In this document: positions 40,144 to 43,255 of the stretch, in pieces
Position numbering within the stretch: the first letter of the stretch is position 1
Layout of the letters: each line of letters starts with the position of its first letter
Assembly: GCA_001897995.1 (NCBI GenBank)
Contig: MKRV01000004.1
Coordinates: 1 to 43,255, forward strand
DNA length: 43,255 bases
DNA from: Alphaproteobacteria bacterium 65-37
GTDB lineage: Bacteria; Pseudomonadota; Alphaproteobacteria; Reyranellales; Reyranellaceae
Direction of reading: 5' to 3'
Notes under the pieces: model-generated
Told to the model about the DNA's origin: nothing
Seen by the model: only the letters and a program-made list of their open reading frames with translations
The model's database searches: none
Made by a program: the position numbers and the translations under genes

Positions 40144-41475
40144 ATGGCGAGCATCGGGTTCCAACTGCGCAGCAGCGGTCTTGCCTTGGTCGTCGCCCTG
40201 GGCCTGGCGGTCCCGGCCGGCGCGGTGGACACAGCCGGCCAGCGTGCCGCGATCACCCGCAGCCTCGATGCGCAGTATTCCCGGATCGATGCCCTCTACA
40301 AGGATATCCACGCCCACCCCGAACTCGGCTTCCAGGAAACCCGGACGGCGGCCAAGCTCGCTGCCGAGATGCGGGCGCTGGGCTATGAGGTGACCGAGGG
40401 CGTGGGCAGGACCGGCATCGTGGCGATCACCAAGAACGGGCCCGGCCCCACGATCATGGTCCGCACCGACCTCGACGCCCTGCCGCTGCCGGAGAAGACC
40501 GGGCTGCCCTACGCCAGCAAGGCGACGCAGATCTGGCGCGGCAAAGAAACGCCGGTGATGCATGCCTGCGGCCACGACATCCACATGGCGGTATGGGTGG
40601 CGGTCGCCAAGATCATGCTCGACCTGAAGGACCAGTGGAGCGGCACCCTGATGTTCATCGGGCAGCCGGCCGAGGAAGGCGGCGGGGGCGCCAAGGCGAT
40701 GGTCGCCGACGGGCTGTTCACGCGCTTTCCCAAGCCGGACTACGGCTTTGCGCTGCATGTCGGACCAGGCCCCTACGGCTATGTCGGCTACAAGCCGGGC
40801 GTCTGGAACTCGACCTCCGACGGCTTCGAGATCAATTTCGTCGGCAAGGGCGGCCACGGTTCCCGCCCGCACGTCACCATTGACCCGGTGATGATGGCCG
40901 GCCGTTTCATCGTCGACGTGCAGAGCGTGATCAGCCGCGAGAAGGACGCCGCCCGCTTCGGTGTTGTGACGGTCGGCGCCGTGCAGGCCGGCAGTGCCGG
41001 CAACATCATCCCCGACACCGCGCTGCTGCGCGGCACGATCCGCTCGCACGACGAGGCCACGCGCACCCGGATGATCGACGGCGTCGAGCGGACCGCCAAG
41101 GCGGTCGCGCTGATGGCCGGCGCACCGCCACCGGAGATCAAGATCACGGCCGGCGCGAAAGCCGTGTTCAACGACGAAAAGCTCGCCGCCCGCAGCGGCG
41201 CGGTGCTGAAGGCGGCGTTCGGCGACAAGGCCCGGCTGGTGCCCGAGCCGGGCGCGGCGAGCGAGGACTACTCCGAGTTCGTGATGGCCGGCGTGCCGTC
41301 CTTCTATTTCGGCCTGGGCGGTCTCGATCCCAAGGATCTCGCTCAGGCCGCCAAGGACAACAAGCCGGTGCCCGGCAACCATTCGCCGGAATTCGCGCCG
41401 GTGCCCGAACCGACCATCCGCACCGGTGCCGAGGCGATGAGCCTGGTGCTGCTGGACGTGCTGCAGAAGAAGTAG
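40144..41475 (+). CDS. M20D-type amidohydrolase with signal peptide, 443 aa
   Basis: A signal peptide (about 1-29) precedes a metallopeptidase M20D fold. Metal and catalytic motifs are HPELGFQE near 58, RTDLDALPL near 104, HACGHDIHMA near 140 and QPAEEGGGG near 176. The dimerisation domain (about 215-330) has the GKGGHGSRPH segment. Family members hydrolyse N-acyl amino acids or indole-conjugate amides. Secretion makes a periplasmic role likely. GAGGG lies 6 bases before the ATG. Confidence 0.9.
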   Translation: MASIGFQLRSSGLALVVALGLAVPAGAVDTAGQRAAITRSLDAQYSRIDALYKDIHAHPELGFQETRTAAKLAAEMRALGYEVTEGVGRTGIVAITKNGPGPTIMVRTDLDALPLPEKTGLPYASKATQIWRGKETPVMHACGHDIHMAVWVAVAKIMLDLKDQWSGTLMFIGQPAEEGGGGAKAMVADGLFTRFPKPDYGFALHVGPGPYGYVGYKPGVWNSTSDGFEINFVGKGGHGSRPHVTIDPVMMAGRFIVDVQSVISREKDAARFGVVTVGAVQAGSAGNIIPDTALLRGTIRSHDEATRTRMIDGVERTAKAVALMAGAPPPEIKITAGAKAVFNDEKLAARSGAVLKAAFGDKARLVPEPGAASEDYSEFVMAGVPSFYFGLGGLDPKDLAQAAKDNKPVPGNHSPEFAPVPEPTIRTGAEAMSLVLLDVLQKK

Positions 41476-41489
41476 CGGCGGCCTGGGCC

Positions 41490-42284
41490 ATGCTCCCGCC
41501 GACGCCCCGCCTGGTCGCGGCGCTGCTGGCGACGGCCCTTGCGTTCTTCGTGTCGCAGACGGCATCGGGCCGCGACGCCAGGGTCGTCATCGACGGCCAA
41601 GCTTACCATGTCGAGGTTTCCGGCACGTCCGGCCCCAGCATCGTCTTCGAAGCGGGGCTCGGCACGGACTCGACCACCTGGAAATCGATCGCCGGTCCGG
41701 TCGGCACCTTCGCGCGCGTCGTGCTGTACGATCGCGCCGGACTGGGACGGAGCGCACCAGTCGCAAGAACGAATGCCCCGATCACCGCCGCCGAGGCCGT
41801 GAAGAGCCTGCACGCCGTGCTGGCCGCGGCCGATATCCGTCCGCCCTATCTCCTGGTTGGCCATTCGCTGGGCGGCCTCTACCTGCAGATGTTCGCCCGG
41901 ACCTATCCGACGGAAGTCTCCGGCATCGTGCTGGTGGACTCCGCGGCCGCCGATGCCCCGGCCGAGTTGAAGACGCTCGCCCGTCTGGAGCCGGGCACGG
42001 TCGCCTATCGCGAAGAGCAGGGTATGGCCGACAGCAATCGTCAGGTCACCGCGAGCGGATCGTTTCCGGCGGTTCCCCTCACGGTGATCGCGGCGACCGA
42101 TCACGGCACGCATTTCAGGAGATGGGAACCGACCTTGATGTGGCTGCAGCAGCAGCTCGCGACCCTGTCGCCGCAGGGCAGCCTCGTCGTGGCAGAAGGC
42201 TGCGGCCACGACGTCCAGACCGACTGCCCCGACATCGTCGTCGAAGCGATCCGGCGAATGGTGAAGACGGCGACCATCCGCTGA
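41490..42284 (+). CDS. Secreted alpha/beta hydrolase, 264 aa
   Basis: A signal peptide (about 1-28) precedes an alpha/beta hydrolase. The nucleophile Ser lies in GHSLGG near 124. The acid is probably the Asp in IAATDHGTH near 197 and the base the His in GCGHDVQ near 233. A typical oxyanion strand, IVFEAGLGTDSTTW, lies near 51. It hydrolyses an unknown ester. It starts 14 bases after the M20 gene, so the two secreted hydrolases are probably cotranscribed. Confidence 0.85.
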   Translation: MLPPTPRLVAALLATALAFFVSQTASGRDARVVIDGQAYHVEVSGTSGPSIVFEAGLGTDSTTWKSIAGPVGTFARVVLYDRAGLGRSAPVARTNAPITAAEAVKSLHAVLAAADIRPPYLLVGHSLGGLYLQMFARTYPTEVSGIVLVDSAAADAPAELKTLARLEPGTVAYREEQGMADSNRQVTASGSFPAVPLTVIAATDHGTHFRRWEPTLMWLQQQLATLSPQGSLVVAEGCGHDVQTDCPDIVVEAIRRMVKTATIR

Positions 42285-42306
42285 CGACGCGGCAACCCCT
42301 CTTTCG

Positions 42307-43233
42307 TCAGTCCGCCGTCTCGATGGAGCGCAGGGCGCGGTCGATCCAGACCCACTCGCGGCCGGCGGGAGCGGCTGGATCGCTGCCGCTGAGGATCGCC
42401 AGCAGTTCCTGATAGCGGGCGCTGTGCGCCTGATGCTTGCGGAACACATCGCGATGCCAGGTCTGGAACGCGGCATCGGCTTCACGCTTCATCGCCTTTG
42501 CCGAGCTCTCCAGCCATCTTTGGGCGATCGCCCGTCCGCCTGCCGAGCCGGGTTCCATGCCTGCGGCAATCGCCGCCAGCACTTCGGCGTGGGTCTCTCG
42601 CGCCGCTTCGGCATAGGCGGCCGGGTCGAAAGCCGACATCGCCGCCATACCCTGGCGCACGTCCTCGATGTAGGCGTCGCTGGTGATCATCGCCATGATC
42701 TCGTTCCAGGCATCGATCTGCCGCAGGCTGGGCTGTTCCGGCAGCTCGGGCGTCGCGGCTTCGATCATCTGTCGTTTCCAGTCGTCGGTGAGCGTCGAGC
42801 CCTCGGTCACCCGATCGAAGAAGTGCTCCAGCCTGGCGTGGAACTCGGCCTGGGAGAGTGTCGTCATCGTCCAGAACCTCCGGAAGTCGGCTTCGGTCGG
42901 ATCAGGGACCGCGAGCGTTGCCCGCAAGGCCGCCGCGAGCCGGCGTTGGTGGGTCAGCTCGAGCTCGAGCGCCCCGAGGCGGGCCTCGAGAACGTCGCGA
43001 ACCGCAAGGCGACGGCCCAGCACTTTGGCGATGTCGGCCAGGCCGATGCCCGCCGCCCGCAGCGCGCGGATCAGGTCGAGCCGGGCGAGATCGGCCTCGC
43101 TGTAAGTGCGGTAATTGGCGGACGTACGATGCGGCGCCGGCAGCAGCCCGCGGTCCGAGTAGAAGCGAATGCGCCGGACCGAGAGGCCGCTGAGCCGCGC
43201 CAGCTCACCGATCCGATATGTCCTGGTGTCCAT
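42307..43233 (-). CDS. MerR-family transcriptional regulator, 308 aa
   Basis: The N-terminal MerR winged helix (about 5-75) has YRIGELARLSGLSVRRIRFY and a wing with HRTSANYRTYSEADL. A dimerisation helix (about 80-120) follows. The large C-terminal part (about 125-305) is helical, resembling a TipAS or ligand-binding domain, and lacks the Cys pattern of metal-responsive MerR proteins. It therefore probably senses an organic effector. Its promoter lies at the right edge of the window. It is convergent with the secreted hydrolase gene. Confidence 0.88.
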   Translation of the reverse strand: MDTRTYRIGELARLSGLSVRRIRFYSDRGLLPAPHRTSANYRTYSEADLARLDLIRALRAAGIGLADIAKVLGRRLAVRDVLEARLGALELELTHQRRLAAALRATLAVPDPTEADFRRFWTMTTLSQAEFHARLEHFFDRVTEGSTLTDDWKRQMIEAATPELPEQPSLRQIDAWNEIMAMITSDAYIEDVRQGMAAMSAFDPAAYAEAARETHAEVLAAIAAGMEPGSAGGRAIAQRWLESSAKAMKREADAAFQTWHRDVFRKHQAHSARYQELLAILSGSDPAAPAGREWVWIDRALRSIETAD

Positions 43234-43255
43234 GCCCCGGTCATACCGTCTCCAC

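Overview
The window is GC-rich, densely coded chromosomal DNA from an alphaproteobacterium. The evidence is the strong G/C third-position bias, orphan tripartite-tricarboxylate (Bug/TctC) binding proteins, a SigF-NrsF sigma/anti-sigma pair like that of Caulobacter, an ExoD-family protein, and several families of dispersed palindromic repeats of the kind common in Bradyrhizobium and Reyranella-like genomes. A Reyranella-like organism is my best guess, but this is inference. I see no rRNA, tRNA, CRISPR array, transposase or integrase.

Layout. 1-3250: the end of an amidohydrolase, a small kinase-like protein, a small membrane protein, a secreted protein and a MORN-repeat protein. 3241-11199: a CoA-linked catabolic island. 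Six genes run leftward (enoyl-CoA hydratase, Bug binding protein, SDR, acyl-CoA synthetase, thiolase, nitronate monooxygenase-like flavoprotein). A PaaG-like hydratase/isomerase diverges from them, and a TetR regulator sits next to it. Near-identical 14-bp palindromes lie in the divergent hydratase promoter region and in front of tetR. 11267-13157: RidA-like protein, uracil-DNA glycosylase-like protein and an antibiotic-monooxygenase-domain protein. 13298-17454: an orphan acyl carrier protein, then a complete bufferin locus (bufA DUF2282, bufB DUF692/MNIO, bufC DUF2063, bufD DoxX). It diverges from sigF-nrsF, and the shared intergenic region holds two identical GTAACG-N16-CGAA promoters.

17479-21036: two small proteins, one secreted with three Cys-bounded repeats, then a CaiB-type CoA-transferase diverging from a Bug binding protein. 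21078-24554: a glycine-zipper lipoprotein, a large class III adenylate cyclase with a predicted periplasmic half, and a Crp/Fnr regulator, which together suggest a local cAMP circuit. 24718-26199: an ECF sigma factor with a SnoaL-like tail, diverging from an AhpD-like protein. 26346-30683: a phytanoyl-CoA-dioxygenase-like enzyme, an ABC importer of the nitrate/sulfonate/taurine class and a HutC-type GntR regulator, with one perfect HutC-class operator in front. 30947-34977: an accessory-looking stretch with a PD-(D/E)XK-like protein, a peptidoglycan-binding protein, ExoD and several very small proteins. 35029-43233: dienelactone hydrolase, a membrane protein, a GlxA-type AraC regulator diverging from a membrane-anchored DJ-1/PfpI paralogue, then an FAD monooxygenase, a secreted M20 amidohydrolase, a secreted alpha/beta hydrolase and a MerR regulator.

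The best-supported biological system is the SigF-controlled bufferin locus, a metal-stress RiPP pathway. The least explained are the PD-(D/E)XK plus peptidoglycan-binding pair, the transmembrane cyclase, and the secreted three-repeat protein.
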